Of a stretch of 64,000 nucleotides of DNA, positions 16,179 through 25,339 are shown piece after piece. The stretch comes from an uncultured Gammaproteobacteria bacterium (GTDB lineage: Bacteria > Pseudomonadota > Gammaproteobacteria > HK1): NCBI GenBank assembly GCA_958295465.1, contig OY282353.1, positions 1,488,001 to 1,552,000 on the forward strand, written 5' to 3'. Within the stretch, counting starts at the first letter, position 1. Each line of letters opens with the position of its first letter. The notes below the pieces were generated by a model, which saw only the letters and a program-made list of their open reading frames with translations, did not search any database and was not told the origin of the DNA. The translations under genes and the position numbers were made by a program.

Positions 16179-17780
16179 GTGAGCCTGAGTCCCTGTGAGT
16201 ACCCCTCCCGCCGCAGCGCGGTGCTGGCGACCCGGGGCATGGTCGCGACGAGTCAGCCGCTGGCCGCGCAGGCCGGTCTCGCTGTTCTGCAGGCGGGCGG
16301 CAACGCGGTCGACGCGGTGCTGGCGACCGCGATCGCCCTGACCGTGGTGGAGCCGACCTCGAACGGTATCGGCAGCGATGCCTTCGCGATCGTATGGGAC
16401 GGCGGGAAGCTGTACGGCCTCAATGCGTCCGGCCCCGCCCCGCGGGCGCTCTCGGCGGAAGTCTTGCGCGCGGCCGGTCACACGACGTTCCCCGAGCGCG
16501 GATGGGCCAGCGTCTCCGTCCCCGGCGCCCCCGACGCCTGGGGTGTGCTGCACCAGCGGTTCGGGCGGGCGCCGTTCGATTCGCTGTTTGCGGCTGCGAT
16601 CCGGCTCGCCGAGGAGGGATTCCCGGTCTCGCCGGTGATCTCGCGGCTGTGGCGCCGAGCCGGTCCCGTCTTCACGGGCACCGGAGACCCCGCCCTCGAC
16701 GAGTGGGCGCGGGTGTTCACGCTCGGCGGGCGAACCCCCGATGCGGGCGAGGTCTGGCGCAGCGCGGGACACGCGGCGACCCTGCGCCGGCTGGCATCGG
16801 AGGGACCACGGGATTTCTACGAAGGCGCACTGGCCGCGCGTATCGCGGAGCACGCCCGGGCGACCGGCGGCCTGCTCGACGGTGACGATCTCGCGGCATT
16901 CCGCAGCGAATGGGTGGAGCCGATCTCCGTCGCCTACCGGGACCACGAGGTCTGGGAGATACCGCCGAACGGACAGGGGATCGCCGCGTTGCAGGCGCTG
17001 GGAATCGTCGAAGGCACCGCCATGCACGTGTCCCCGCACGGCAGCGCGGAGAGCTGGCACTACCAGATCGAGGCGATGAAGCTCGCGTTCGCGGATGCGT
17101 ATCGTTACGTGGCGGATCCGCGGGTCGCGGAGGTGCCGGTGGTGGGCATGCTCGATGCCGGCTACCTCGCCTCGCGCCGCGCCCTCATTGGAGAGCGTGC
17201 GCAGACCCATGGTCCGGGGCAGCCCCGGGGCGGCGGGACCGTGTATCTCTGCGCGGCCGACCGCGACGGCATGATGGTGAGCTACATCCAGTCGAACTAC
17301 ATGGGGTTCGGCTCCGGCGTGGTGGTGCCGGGGACCGGGGTCGCGCTCCAGAACCGCGCCGCGGGCTTCACCCTGGAGCCCGGGCATCGCAACGAGGCGG
17401 CGGGCGGCAAGCGTCCCCGGCACACCATCATCCCCGGGTTCCTCACCCGCGGCGGCGCCGCGGTGGGTCCGTTCGGGGTGATGGGCGGCGAGATGCAGCC
17501 CCAGGGCCATCTCCAGGTGGTGTCCTCGATGGTCGACCACGGCCTCGATCCGCAGTGCGCGCTGGATGCGCCGCGCTGGCGGGTGGCGCCGGACGGGGTG
17601 CTGCTGGAGCCGGAGATCGGCGGGGCGGTGATCGACGGGCTCCGGGGCCGCGGCCATCGGGTCGCCGTCGCGCCCGATCGGCTGGATTTCGGGCGCGGTC
17701 AGATCATCCGCCGGCTCGAATCAGGGGTGTACGCGGGGGGCACGGAGCCGCGCACCGACGGGGTGGTCGCCGCGTGGTGA
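16179..17780 (+). CDS. ggt: Gamma-glutamyltransferase family protein
   Basis: 533 residues, an N-terminal nucleophile hydrolase that matures by self-cleavage before a catalytic Thr. The family start is clear (ATRGMVATSQPLAAQAGLAV, LQAGGNAVDAVLATAIAL), as are GIGSDAFAIVWDG and the cleavage site region, where GGTVYLCAADRDGMMVSYIQ places the nucleophile at about Thr354. GMGG-type loops follow (GPFGVMGGEMQPQGH). No signal peptide is visible, so a cytoplasmic enzyme or an acylase-like member is likely, rather than the periplasmic glutathione hydrolase. Substrate is unknown. It is monocistronic, just after the repeat element. Confidence 0.87.
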   Translation: MSLSPCEYPSRRSAVLATRGMVATSQPLAAQAGLAVLQAGGNAVDAVLATAIALTVVEPTSNGIGSDAFAIVWDGGKLYGLNASGPAPRALSAEVLRAAGHTTFPERGWASVSVPGAPDAWGVLHQRFGRAPFDSLFAAAIRLAEEGFPVSPVISRLWRRAGPVFTGTGDPALDEWARVFTLGGRTPDAGEVWRSAGHAATLRRLASEGPRDFYEGALAARIAEHARATGGLLDGDDLAAFRSEWVEPISVAYRDHEVWEIPPNGQGIAALQALGIVEGTAMHVSPHGSAESWHYQIEAMKLAFADAYRYVADPRVAEVPVVGMLDAGYLASRRALIGERAQTHGPGQPRGGGTVYLCAADRDGMMVSYIQSNYMGFGSGVVVPGTGVALQNRAAGFTLEPGHRNEAAGGKRPRHTIIPGFLTRGGAAVGPFGVMGGEMQPQGHLQVVSSMVDHGLDPQCALDAPRWRVAPDGVLLEPEIGGAVIDGLRGRGHRVAVAPDRLDFGRGQIIRRLESGVYAGGTEPRTDGVVAAW

Positions 17781-18059
17781 GGGCGTCGACCGTGTGGCGC
17801 CACGGAGGGCAGCCGGACGGTCGAGCGGCGACCGGCCATGGCCGGCGCGCGCATTCCCGCCTGTCAGCCCGTGGGGCGTGTTGAAAGATGCCGGGACGCA
17901 GGGCCGATGCGGTAGAAGCCGGCGATCGAGGCAGGTTCCGGTGGCCGGTGCTCGTCCTCGGCGTTCGAAATCACCCGCGGGGAATGGCGGCGGTATCCAG
18001 CCGCACGGTCCCACATGGCATGACGGCGGGTCCCGGAGGGATATCCGGCGGCGGCCCGT

Positions 18060-18710
18060 TCAGCCGCGCGCCATGCGCTGCCGAAGGTTGACCAGCATCC
18101 CGGCCGTGGCTCCCCAGATGTACCGGCCCGCGTACTCGAACGCGTAGTAGTAGCGGCGGCGTCCGTCGCGCATTCGGTGGTGGATCCGGTGCGATGCCTC
18201 GTCGAGAAAGAAGGCCAGCGGAACCTCGAATGCTTCGGCCACCTCGGATGGATCCGGCGTGAGGGTGAATCCCGGCCGGACGAACGCGACCACGGGGGTC
18301 ACGCCATAACCGGTGACCGTCTCGTATCCGTCGAGCAGGCCGGCCAGCTCGACGTACTCGCGCCCCAGGCCGATCTCCTCGGCGGTCTCGCGCAAGGCGG
18401 CGTCGATCGGCCCGCGGTCGGTGTGGTCGAGCCGCCCGCCGGGGAAGCTGACCTGTCCGGGGTGATCGTGCAGGTGATCGGCGCGGCGGGTGAGCAGGAC
18501 GGCATGGCCGTCCCGCCGCTCGACGAGCGGCACCAGCACCGCGGCGGGACGGCGCGGGCCGGTCCTGGGCAGTGAGCCGTTGAGGTCGTGGTCGCCGAAC
18601 TCGTCGCCTCGCGGGAGATCGTCGAGGGTCCGCAACGCCCGTTCCACCAGCGACCGCTGGGTCGCCACGGTCGTGGTCCGGGTTGCGGAGGAGATCGCAG
18701 CATCGTCCAC
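18060..18710 (-). CDS. NUDIX hydrolase, CoA pyrophosphatase type (NudL-like)
   Basis: 216 residues. The NUDIX box runs from SFPGGRLDHTDRGP into ALRETAEEIGL, with the REUxEE core intact. The preceding LLTRRADHLHDHPGQVSFPG is the CoA-pyrophosphatase sub-family signature (LL-T-R-x-x-HL-x-x-H-x-GQ-V-x-FPGG). It probably removes 3'-phosphoadenosine phosphate from CoA or acyl-CoAs, a housecleaning role that fits a genome rich in CoA enzymes. It is divergent from the YqgE gene, with only ~66 bp between starts. Confidence 0.87.
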   Translation of the reverse strand: MDDAAISSATRTTTVATQRSLVERALRTLDDLPRGDEFGDHDLNGSLPRTGPRRPAAVLVPLVERRDGHAVLLTRRADHLHDHPGQVSFPGGRLDHTDRGPIDAALRETAEEIGLGREYVELAGLLDGYETVTGYGVTPVVAFVRPGFTLTPDPSEVAEAFEVPLAFFLDEASHRIHHRMRDGRRRYYYAFEYAGRYIWGATAGMLVNLRQRMARG

Positions 18711-18776
18711 TGCGGTATCTTAACGGCACCGTGGGCACCAGGATGTACCCATCCGCGCGTGCGAAAGCGAATCCCC

Positions 18777-19493
18777 ATGTCTCTGTCATCCGCTATCGGC
18801 GCGCTGCTCGTCGCGGCGGTTCTGGGCGCACTGGCGGCGGGCGGCTTGGCCGCGGCGGGTGGCCCGGCCGGGGCAGGCGGCCCGGCCTGGGCGGACCGTC
18901 TCGCGATCCACGCCCCGCACGCGGTGGGAGCCGGGTCTTCCGCCCGGCCCGGATTCCGGCCGCGACGCGGGATGTTCCTGCTGGCCGCTCCCCGGCTCGC
19001 GGACCCGAGGTTCGCGCGCACCGTGGTGCTGCTCCTGGAGTACGACGAGACCGGCGCCCTGGGTCTCGTGGTCAACCGGCCGACGCGGCTTCCGCTCCGG
19101 GACGCCCTCGCGGTCCCGCTGCCGGGCTCCGGCGGTCATGTCGTCTTCGCCGGTGGCCCCGTCGAGCACCGGCGTCTGATCGCCCTGCTGCGCTCGCCGG
19201 ACGCGGTCGAAGATGCCCGGCACGTGTTCGGCGACGTCCATGCGAGTGGAAGCATCGACACCCTTCGCCGGATGCTCGAGCGCGACGCATCCGCGGCGGA
19301 CGTGCATACGTACCTCGGATACGCGGGGTGGTCTCCCGGCCAGCTCGACGCCGAGCTGGCCCGCGGCGACTGGATCGTGACCCCCGCCGATGCCGCGAGC
19401 ATCTTCGATACGCCCCCCGCCGACGTCTGGCACGACCTCATGCGCCGCAACGCCGGGCGCTGGGTGCGCTCCGGTCCCGCCGGTTCGGCGTGA
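18777..19493 (+). CDS. YqgE/AlgH family protein with N-terminal export signal
   Basis: 238 residues. The conserved AlgH/DUF179 core is evident: RRGMFLLAAPRLADPRFART, VVLLLEYDETGALGLVVNRP, VFAGGPVE, then YLGYAGWSPGQLDAELARGD. It has a long hydrophobic N-terminus (SSAIGALLVAAVLGALAAGG followed by Ala/Gly-rich sequence) that looks like a signal peptide or anchor. Family members are normally cytoplasmic and lack it. The ATG at 18777 is the only start that includes this segment and fits the divergent neighbour. Function of the family is poorly defined. ZapE follows 91 bp downstream. Confidence 0.85.
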   Translation: MSLSSAIGALLVAAVLGALAAGGLAAAGGPAGAGGPAWADRLAIHAPHAVGAGSSARPGFRPRRGMFLLAAPRLADPRFARTVVLLLEYDETGALGLVVNRPTRLPLRDALAVPLPGSGGHVVFAGGPVEHRRLIALLRSPDAVEDARHVFGDVHASGSIDTLRRMLERDASAADVHTYLGYAGWSPGQLDAELARGDWIVTPADAASIFDTPPADVWHDLMRRNAGRWVRSGPAGSA

Positions 19494-19584
19494 CGAAGCC
19501 TCGTAATGCCGGCCGCGACACCGCGACACCGTCTCTCCGGCGAAGCCGCGGACGGTTGGATCTCCCCGCACCCCGTACCCGGCG

Positions 19585-20676
19585 ATGACCCCGAGCGAGC
19601 GATACCGCGACGAGCTCGCCCGCGGCGTCCTGCTGCCCGATCCGGCGCAGGCGGCACTGGCCGACGAGCTCGAACGGGTCCATCGGTCGCTCACCGCGGC
19701 GCGAGAAGGCGGGATGCTCGTGCGGCTCGCCGGGAGACTCCGGCGCGGGCGGCGCGAGCCCGTGTGCGGCCTGTACGTGTGGGGCGGGGTAGGGCGCGGC
19801 AAGACCCATCTCGTCGATCTGTTCTACCGCGCTCCCGGCCTCGACCCGAAGCTGCGCATGCACTTCCACCGCTTCATGCAGCTCGTGCATGGGGAGCTGA
19901 ACACGCTGCCCGAGCGCGAGGACCCGCTACGGATCGTTGCCGGCCGGATCGCCACGCGGGCGCGGGTGCTGTGTTTCGACGAGTTCCATGTCTCCGACAT
20001 CACCGATGCGATGATCCTCGGGCGACTCCTCGGCACGTTGTTCGAACGCGGGGTCACCCTGTTGGCCACGTCGAACATCGCACCGTCGAGCCTCTATGCC
20101 GGTGGGCTGCAACGCGAGCGGTTCCTGCCCGCGATCGAGCTCATCGAACGGCATACGAAGGTGGTCCGTCTCGACGGCGGCACCGACTACCGGCTGCGCG
20201 CGCTGGAGCGTGCCCGGACGTACTACACGCCGCTCGGTCCCGAGGCCGAGCGGGGGCTTGCGGAGTGTTTCCGGGTACTGGCCCCCGAGCACGTCGCCGG
20301 TGGCGGGCCCCTGACCATCCTCGGCCGGGCGGTGCCCGCCATCCGTCACGCCGACGGCATCGCCTGGTTCGATTTCGAGACCTTGTGCGGGGGCCCCCGC
20401 TCGGTCGCCGACTACATCGAGATCGCCCGCGACTTCCACACCGTGGTGTTGAGCGGCGTCCCCGTGCTCGACGACGACCGTCGCGATCCGCTGCGCCGTT
20501 TCATCCATCTCGTGGACGAGCTATACGATCGCAACGTCAACCTGATCCTCTCCGCCGCCGCCGCACCGGAGGGGCTGTACCGCGGGCGCCGGCTCATCGA
20601 GCCCTTTCAGCGCACCCGCTCGCGCCTCGTCGAGATGCGGTCGACCGCCTATCTCGGCCGCGGCCACATCCCTTGA
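19585..20676 (+). CDS. zapE: Cell division protein ZapE (AFG1-like ATPase)
   Basis: 363 residues, an AAA ATPase that in Escherichia coli destabilises FtsZ rings during constriction. Walker A is GLYVWGGVGRGKTHLVDLFY; HFHRFMQLVHGEL and VLCFDEFHVSDITDAMIL (Walker B, DE) follow, then TLLATSNIAPSSLYAGGLQR and RFLPAIELIERHTKVVRLDG. All match the AFG1/ZapE family end to end. It probably follows yqgE in one transcript. Confidence 0.93.
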   Translation: MTPSERYRDELARGVLLPDPAQAALADELERVHRSLTAAREGGMLVRLAGRLRRGRREPVCGLYVWGGVGRGKTHLVDLFYRAPGLDPKLRMHFHRFMQLVHGELNTLPEREDPLRIVAGRIATRARVLCFDEFHVSDITDAMILGRLLGTLFERGVTLLATSNIAPSSLYAGGLQRERFLPAIELIERHTKVVRLDGGTDYRLRALERARTYYTPLGPEAERGLAECFRVLAPEHVAGGGPLTILGRAVPAIRHADGIAWFDFETLCGGPRSVADYIEIARDFHTVVLSGVPVLDDDRRDPLRRFIHLVDELYDRNVNLILSAAAAPEGLYRGRRLIEPFQRTRSRLVEMRSTAYLGRGHIP

Positions 20677-20909
20677 GAGGTGCGGCTCCGGCCCTTGAGG
20701 AGATCCGCGCCCTGGGTGAGCCTCGCGGCCGGCGTCGAGGGTCTTCCGCGCGCCGCCGGCGTCCGGACCCGCATCCCGGGGTCCATGCATGGGGCCGCCT
20801 CGCGTTTGCCGCCTCACGTCAGCGTCGGCGTGTTGCGCGCCGCGAGGTCGAACCTATACTGCCGCGTTCCGGACGATCACCATAACAACCGACAGGGAGG
20901 ATCCCGCCC

Positions 20910-22952
20910 ATGCCCGAGTACACCACCGACGACATCCGCAACGTGGCCCTGGTCGGCCACGGCGGCGCCGGCAAGACCACCCTGGCCGAGGCGCTGCTCG
21001 CATACGCCGGCGTCATCGGTGCGCCCGGGAGCGTCGTGAACGGCACCTCGGTATGCGACTTCGATCCCCAGGAGAAGGCGCATCAGCACTCGTTGTACAC
21101 CTCGGTGGTGCATTTCGATCACGGCTCCCGGCACGTGAACCTCGTCGATACCCCCGGCTACCCCGACTTCCTCGGCCGGGCGCTGCCGGTCCTCGCGGCG
21201 GTGGAGACCGCGGCGGTCGTGGTGGACGCGAGGCAGGGGGTCCAGATGGTCACCCGGCGCATGATGGGGGCGGCGGCGCAACGCGGGCTCGCCCGCATGG
21301 TGGTGGTGAACAAGATCGACGCCGACGAGCTCGATCTGGAAGCACTGCTCGCGAGCCTGGTGGAGGCGTTCGGCGCCGAATGCATGCCCATCAACCTGCC
21401 CGCGGGCGGCGGCCGGAGCGTGGTGGACTGCTTCTTCGAGCCGGGGGACGGGCCGGTGGACTTCTCGTCGGTGAAGGAGGCCCACACCCGGATCGTCGAC
21501 CAGGTCGTCGAGGTCGACGAGGAACTGATGGAGCTCTACCTGGAGCAGGGCGAGGAGCTGGAGGCGGACCGGCTCCACGATGCGTTCGAGCGGGCGTTGC
21601 GCGAAGGCCACCTGATCCCGGTGTGCTTCACGTCGGCGGAGACCGGGGTGGGGGTCGCGGAGCTCGCCGCGGTGATCGAGAAGGTCATGCCGAGCCCGCC
21701 GGAGGCCAACCGCCCGCCGTTTCGCAACGCCGCGGGCGAGCCGGTCGAGATCGCGCCCGACCCCGGCGGGGCGGCCCTCGCCCACGTCTTCAAGGTCTCG
21801 ATCGACGCCTTCGTGGGCAAGCTCGGGGTGTTCCGGATCCACCGCGGTACGGTGACGAAGGACTCCCAGCTCTACGTCGATGATGCGCGCAAGCCGGTGA
21901 AGGTCGGCCATCTGTTCGCTCTCCAGGGCAAGGATCACGTCGAGATCGATGCCGGGGTCCCCGGCGACCTCTGCGCGGTGGCGAAGATCGACGAGGTGGT
22001 GTACGACGCGATGATGCATGCGTCCCCGGACGACGAGGGCCTCGCGCTGGCCGAGCCGGACCTGCCCGCGCCGATGCTGGGCCTCGCGATATCGGCCAGG
22101 ACCCGGGGGGACGAGCAGAAGCTCGGGGACTCGCTCTCGAAACTCGCGGCCGAGGACCCCTGCCTCGCCATCGAGCACAACGCGATCTTCAACGAGACGG
22201 TCATCCGCGGTCTCGGCGACCTGCACCTTCGCATGGTGCTGGAGAAGATGAAGGACCGGTACAACGTGGAGGTCGAGACCCGGCCGCCGAAGATCGCGTA
22301 CCGCGAGACGGTCCGCAAGCCGGCCGAGGGCCATCACCGGCACAAGAAGCAGACCGGCGGCGCGGGGCAGTTCGGTGAGGTGTACCTGAAGATCGAGCCG
22401 CTGGCACGGGGCACGGGCTTCGAGTTCGTGGACGCGGTGGTCGGCGGGGTGATCCCGCACCAGTTCATCCCCGCGGTGGAGAAGGGCGTACGCCAGGTGC
22501 TGTCCACCGGCGCGGTGGCCGGGTACCCGATCCACGATGTGCGGGTCACCGTCTACGACGGCAAGCACCACTCCGTGGACTCCAAGGAAGTCGCGTTCGT
22601 GGCCGCCGGGAAGAAGGCGTTCGTGGACGCGGTCAGCAAGGCCGCCCCGATCGTGCTGGAGCCGATCGTCGACATCCAGGTCACCGTCCCCCAGGCGAAC
22701 ATGGGGGACGTCGCCGGCGACCTCTCCTCGAAACGCGGGCGCATCAGCGGCACCGAGGCCATGAGCGGGGGGATGGTGGTGGTGTCCGGGCAGGCACCGC
22801 TCAGCGAGCTCGGCAGCTACCAGTCGGAGTTGAAGTCGGTGACCGGCGGCGCCGGCTCGTACACCATGGCCCTGAGCCATTACGATCCGGTGCCGGCCAA
22901 CATCCGGCAGCAGCTCGTCGCGGAGTTCAAGCCCGCCTCGGACGAGGACTGA
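20910..22952 (+). CDS. Elongation factor G-like GTPase (EF-G2 type)
   Basis: 680 residues with all five EF-G domains. G1 is GHGGAGKTTLAEALL, G3 DTPGYPDFLG and G4 NKID; domain II follows (HVFKVSIDAFVGKLGVFRIH), and domain IV has RETVRKPAEGHHRHKKQTGG, GQFGEVYLKIEPL. The G1 loop HGGAGKTT, the altered switch I (STVCDFDPQEKAHQHSL-like region) and the family-specific KPAEGHHRHKKQTGGAGQFG mark it as the paralogous EF-G-like group, not the translocase of the str operon. AGGGAGG precedes the ATG by 9 bp. Proposed roles in other bacteria include recycling or stress translation; here unknown. Confidence 0.88.
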   Translation: MPEYTTDDIRNVALVGHGGAGKTTLAEALLAYAGVIGAPGSVVNGTSVCDFDPQEKAHQHSLYTSVVHFDHGSRHVNLVDTPGYPDFLGRALPVLAAVETAAVVVDARQGVQMVTRRMMGAAAQRGLARMVVVNKIDADELDLEALLASLVEAFGAECMPINLPAGGGRSVVDCFFEPGDGPVDFSSVKEAHTRIVDQVVEVDEELMELYLEQGEELEADRLHDAFERALREGHLIPVCFTSAETGVGVAELAAVIEKVMPSPPEANRPPFRNAAGEPVEIAPDPGGAALAHVFKVSIDAFVGKLGVFRIHRGTVTKDSQLYVDDARKPVKVGHLFALQGKDHVEIDAGVPGDLCAVAKIDEVVYDAMMHASPDDEGLALAEPDLPAPMLGLAISARTRGDEQKLGDSLSKLAAEDPCLAIEHNAIFNETVIRGLGDLHLRMVLEKMKDRYNVEVETRPPKIAYRETVRKPAEGHHRHKKQTGGAGQFGEVYLKIEPLARGTGFEFVDAVVGGVIPHQFIPAVEKGVRQVLSTGAVAGYPIHDVRVTVYDGKHHSVDSKEVAFVAAGKKAFVDAVSKAAPIVLEPIVDIQVTVPQANMGDVAGDLSSKRGRISGTEAMSGGMVVVSGQAPLSELGSYQSELKSVTGGAGSYTMALSHYDPVPANIRQQLVAEFKPASDED

Positions 22953-23547
22953 CCGCCGCTGCCGCCGGCCCGGCCCAGCGTCAACGCGGTACCGGGGGTC
23001 TCGGTGTGACAAGCACCGGTTGCAAGTATTCCGCGCAAGGCCGGCGGGCCGCCCCTTCCTATTGATGCGGCCCCAGGCACAGACCCCGGCGGCAGGATGT
23101 CGGCGACTCGAAAGAAACTCCCCCTTGCATCCGCGCTCGCCGCCGCCGCGACACTTGCCTTCGCGGCAGAGGTGCGCGCCGATGTCACCGTCCCGTCATG
23201 AGGCGCGACGGTGGACACCGGGGACCTCGGGGCGTATCGGCTTTGAAAGCGAACTCCTCCTTGTGTTCAGGTTGTGACGACCACTACAGACCAAAGGTGG
23301 ATTCCCTTCACGCCACACGATGGTTCCGGATCATATCGGCGGCCACCCGAGCGATCATCACGACCGGGGAAACGGCATTCCCCGAAGCAATCCGCACGCC
23401 TTCGACCTGGCCGAGATCCGCTACCGGGACTCGTGGCGTGATTCCCCACTGCTCATATAGAGTGCGCCGATTCATGCACCGCCGTGGTGAGTCCTCCGTT
23501 CGGCGATGCATCCCGTGTTTCTGCCGTTTCTGTCCGGGGGGCGTCCC
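22953..23547. other. 595-bp intergenic stretch with two small coding remnants
   Basis: It contains the short exported ORF at 23097-23201 (separate entry). On the minus strand at about 23308-23475 there is a 55-codon frame beginning MNRRTLYEQWGITPRV with normal-looking amino-acid composition, which I cannot assign. No RNA gene seen. Confidence 0.4.
23097..23201 (+). pseudogene. Signal-peptide start of a secreted protein, cut short by TGA
   Basis: 34 codons: MSATRKKLPLASALAAAATL, then AFAAEVRADVTVPS and TGA. GGCAGG precedes the ATG. This is a clean Sec signal peptide followed by the first residues of what looks like a beta-helix surface protein (ADVTVPSGATVDTG is typical of such starts). The frame after the TGA indeed reads GATVDTGDLGAYRL before another stop. 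I read it as the remnant of a larger secreted protein gene; a genuine small exported peptide is possible. Confidence 0.4.
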
Positions 23548-24486
23548 ATGAGTCATCCGCTGCACGCAGAGATCACCGAGGTCGGGCCGCGCGACGGCTT
23601 CCAGGCCGAGCGAGCCTTCATTCCCACCGCGCGGAAGATCGAGTTCATCGATCGGCTCATCGACGCCGGCGTGCCGCGTATCGAGGCGACCTCCTTCGTA
23701 TCGCCGCGCGCGGTGCCGCAGCTTGCCGATGCCGAGGAGGTCATGCGCGGCGTCGACCGTTCCCGCGGGGCGGTGCTCGCGGCGCTGGTGCCGAACAAGC
23801 GCGGGGCGTTGCGGGCGGCCGAGGCCGGGGTGGACGAGATGGTCGTGTTCATGTCGGCGTCGGAAAGCCATAACCGAAAGAACGTGAACCGCGAGATCGA
23901 GGAGTCGCTCGCGGGCTTCGAGGAAGTGGCCAGAGTGGCGGGGGAGGCCGGGACGCCCCTGCACGGCGCGATCTCGACCGCGTTCGGCTGTCCCTTCGAG
24001 GGTGACGTCCCGGCCGCGCGGGTGGGCGAGATCGCAGGCCGCTTCCGGCAGCTCGGGTTTGCCGGGGTCAGCCTCGGCGACACCACCGGCATGGCGACGC
24101 CGCCGCTCGTCGCTGCCGCCGTCGCCGCGGTGCGCGAAGCCGCGCCGGGGCTCGGCCTCGGGTTGCACTTCCACAATACGCGCGGCATCGGTCTCGCCAA
24201 CGTGATGGCGGGGATCGAGCTCGGCGTCGACAGGTACGAGAGCTCGTTCGGCGGCATCGGCGGCTGCCCCTTCGCGCCGAAGGCGACCGGCAACGTCTGC
24301 ACCGAGGATCTCGTCTACCTGCTCGAAGAAATGGGCATCGGCACCGGCATCGATCTGCGCAAGCTTTCAGGGATCGCGTGCGACGTCGAGGCCACGGTGG
24401 GTCACGAGCTTCCCGGGCAGATCATGAAGGCGGGGCTGCGGCTCGATCTCCACCCGATGGATTCCGTACGCGCCGCCGAGGGCTGA
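23548..24486 (+). CDS. Hydroxymethylglutaryl-CoA lyase family protein
   Basis: 312 residues, a DRE-TIM metallolyase. The N-terminal metal/substrate motif is EVGPRDGFQAE. VPRIEATSFVSPRAVPQLAD, AFGCPFEGDV, GDTTGMATP, HFHNTRGIGLANVMAGIELG and the C-terminal signature GGIGGCPFAPKATGNVCTED follow; the Cys in GGCPFAP is the conserved loop Cys. It cleaves HMG-CoA to acetyl-CoA and acetoacetate, or a related acyl-CoA, in leucine or organic-acid breakdown. Start at 23548 is preceded by GGGGGG. It is isolated from the other CoA genes at 30-47 kb. Confidence 0.86.
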   Translation: MSHPLHAEITEVGPRDGFQAERAFIPTARKIEFIDRLIDAGVPRIEATSFVSPRAVPQLADAEEVMRGVDRSRGAVLAALVPNKRGALRAAEAGVDEMVVFMSASESHNRKNVNREIEESLAGFEEVARVAGEAGTPLHGAISTAFGCPFEGDVPAARVGEIAGRFRQLGFAGVSLGDTTGMATPPLVAAAVAAVREAAPGLGLGLHFHNTRGIGLANVMAGIELGVDRYESSFGGIGGCPFAPKATGNVCTEDLVYLLEEMGIGTGIDLRKLSGIACDVEATVGHELPGQIMKAGLRLDLHPMDSVRAAEG

Positions 24487-24745
24487 AGGCGTTCGACGAG
24501 AGGTTCCGCGGTTCGCCGGCCCTCGTCCAGCGCCCAAATCGGGATGACGCGGTTCCGGTGACGTGCTCGAACGCCTCACATGCACTGCGACTCCCTCCGC
24601 CGGACCGTGGAGAGACCACCTCCAGGACATCCCGGTGATGCAGGCGGACCGAAGTGCGTCCCGACGCAGGTCAGGCGGCGGCCGGAGCCCGAAGCAAGAC
24701 GTTGCGCGCGATGGAGACGAGACCGGCAAACACGTAATTCACGAT
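24487..24745. other. Intergenic; possible transposase-like tail
   Basis: On the minus strand near 24667-24730 a frame reads VNYVFAGLVSIARNVLLRAP and stops, which could be the end of a transposase or membrane protein. It is too short to name. Nothing else recognised. Confidence 0.25.
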
Positions 24746-24928
24746 TCAAGTAGCTGTTTTCTTGTCGAGGCGAGCGCGGTCGAGGCGCAGCAACATTCGC
24801 TCCTGCTCGGGATCGCGTGGCCGGCGGCCGGGGGCGCGGCCCGGCGGCTCCGTGGCCAGGATCTTCACCCACCGCTCGCGCTTGCGCCGTCGCACGTCCT
24901 GCTGGAATTCGTCGTAGTCGATCAACAC
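24746..24928 (-). CDS. Small hypothetical protein, overlaps its upstream partner
   Basis: 60 residues, GTG start at 24928, beginning VLIDYDEFQQDVRRRKRERW and very rich in Arg/Lys (over a third charged). It overlaps the stop of the co-oriented small gene 24922-25065 by 7 bp (GTG within GTGTTGA), so translation is probably coupled. Not recognised. The acidic or mixed upstream protein and basic downstream protein recall a small regulatory or toxin-antitoxin pair, but no family motif supports this. Confidence 0.45.
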   Translation of the reverse strand: MLIDYDEFQQDVRRRKRERWVKILATEPPGRAPGRRPRDPEQERMLLRLDRARLDKKTAT

Positions 24929-25065
24929 GGTCGCGCCTCCCGTTCGATGCTGTCCAGGGCCGCGGCCTCTTCGGGGACCTTGCTCGTGCGCTCCCGTACA
25001 TGAAGCCCGAGCGCGATCAGGCGACGGCGTCGTGGATCCGGCTCATCGTGCAGATGGTCGAGCAT
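24922..25065 (-). CDS. Small hypothetical protein, first gene of an overlapping pair
   Basis: 47 residues from the ATG at 25065 (GGGAAG lies 7 bp upstream): MLDHLHDEPDPRRRRLIALG then LHVRERTSKVPEEAAALDSI. Mostly helical and highly charged. It is followed by a 7-bp-overlapping second gene. No family recognised. The pair lies at the edge of the island with ParB-like and restriction-modification genes. Confidence 0.42.
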   Translation of the reverse strand: MLDHLHDEPDPRRRRLIALGLHVRERTSKVPEEAAALDSIEREARPC

Positions 25066-25339
25066 GGCGCGGCTTCCCATCGACGGAGTATAGGCCAAGC
25101 TCGTATCATGGCGTGGCTGCCGCGGCCGCGGGGGTCTTTCTTCGTCTCGACCGGCGGCGTTGCGAGGCGATCGGCGCGGGCGGCAAGACCCTCCACCAAC
25201 TCGACCCGCTGGTGTCAGCCACGGTCCGTCGGCTCTCCTTGCGGTATCACCTTCAAGGAGCGAGAGACGCCCAGGAACTTCTGATCGCGCCGGACCATCT
25301 ACAGCCTCCTGGCCAGGATCGGCGAAACGGAGCGCAAGC

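Noticed and set aside
20877..23012. 711-codon minus-strand ORF opposite the EF-G-like gene
   Set aside because: Antisense shadow of a G+C-rich gene; His/Arg-rich composition without family motifs, while the plus strand gives a full EF-G paralogue.
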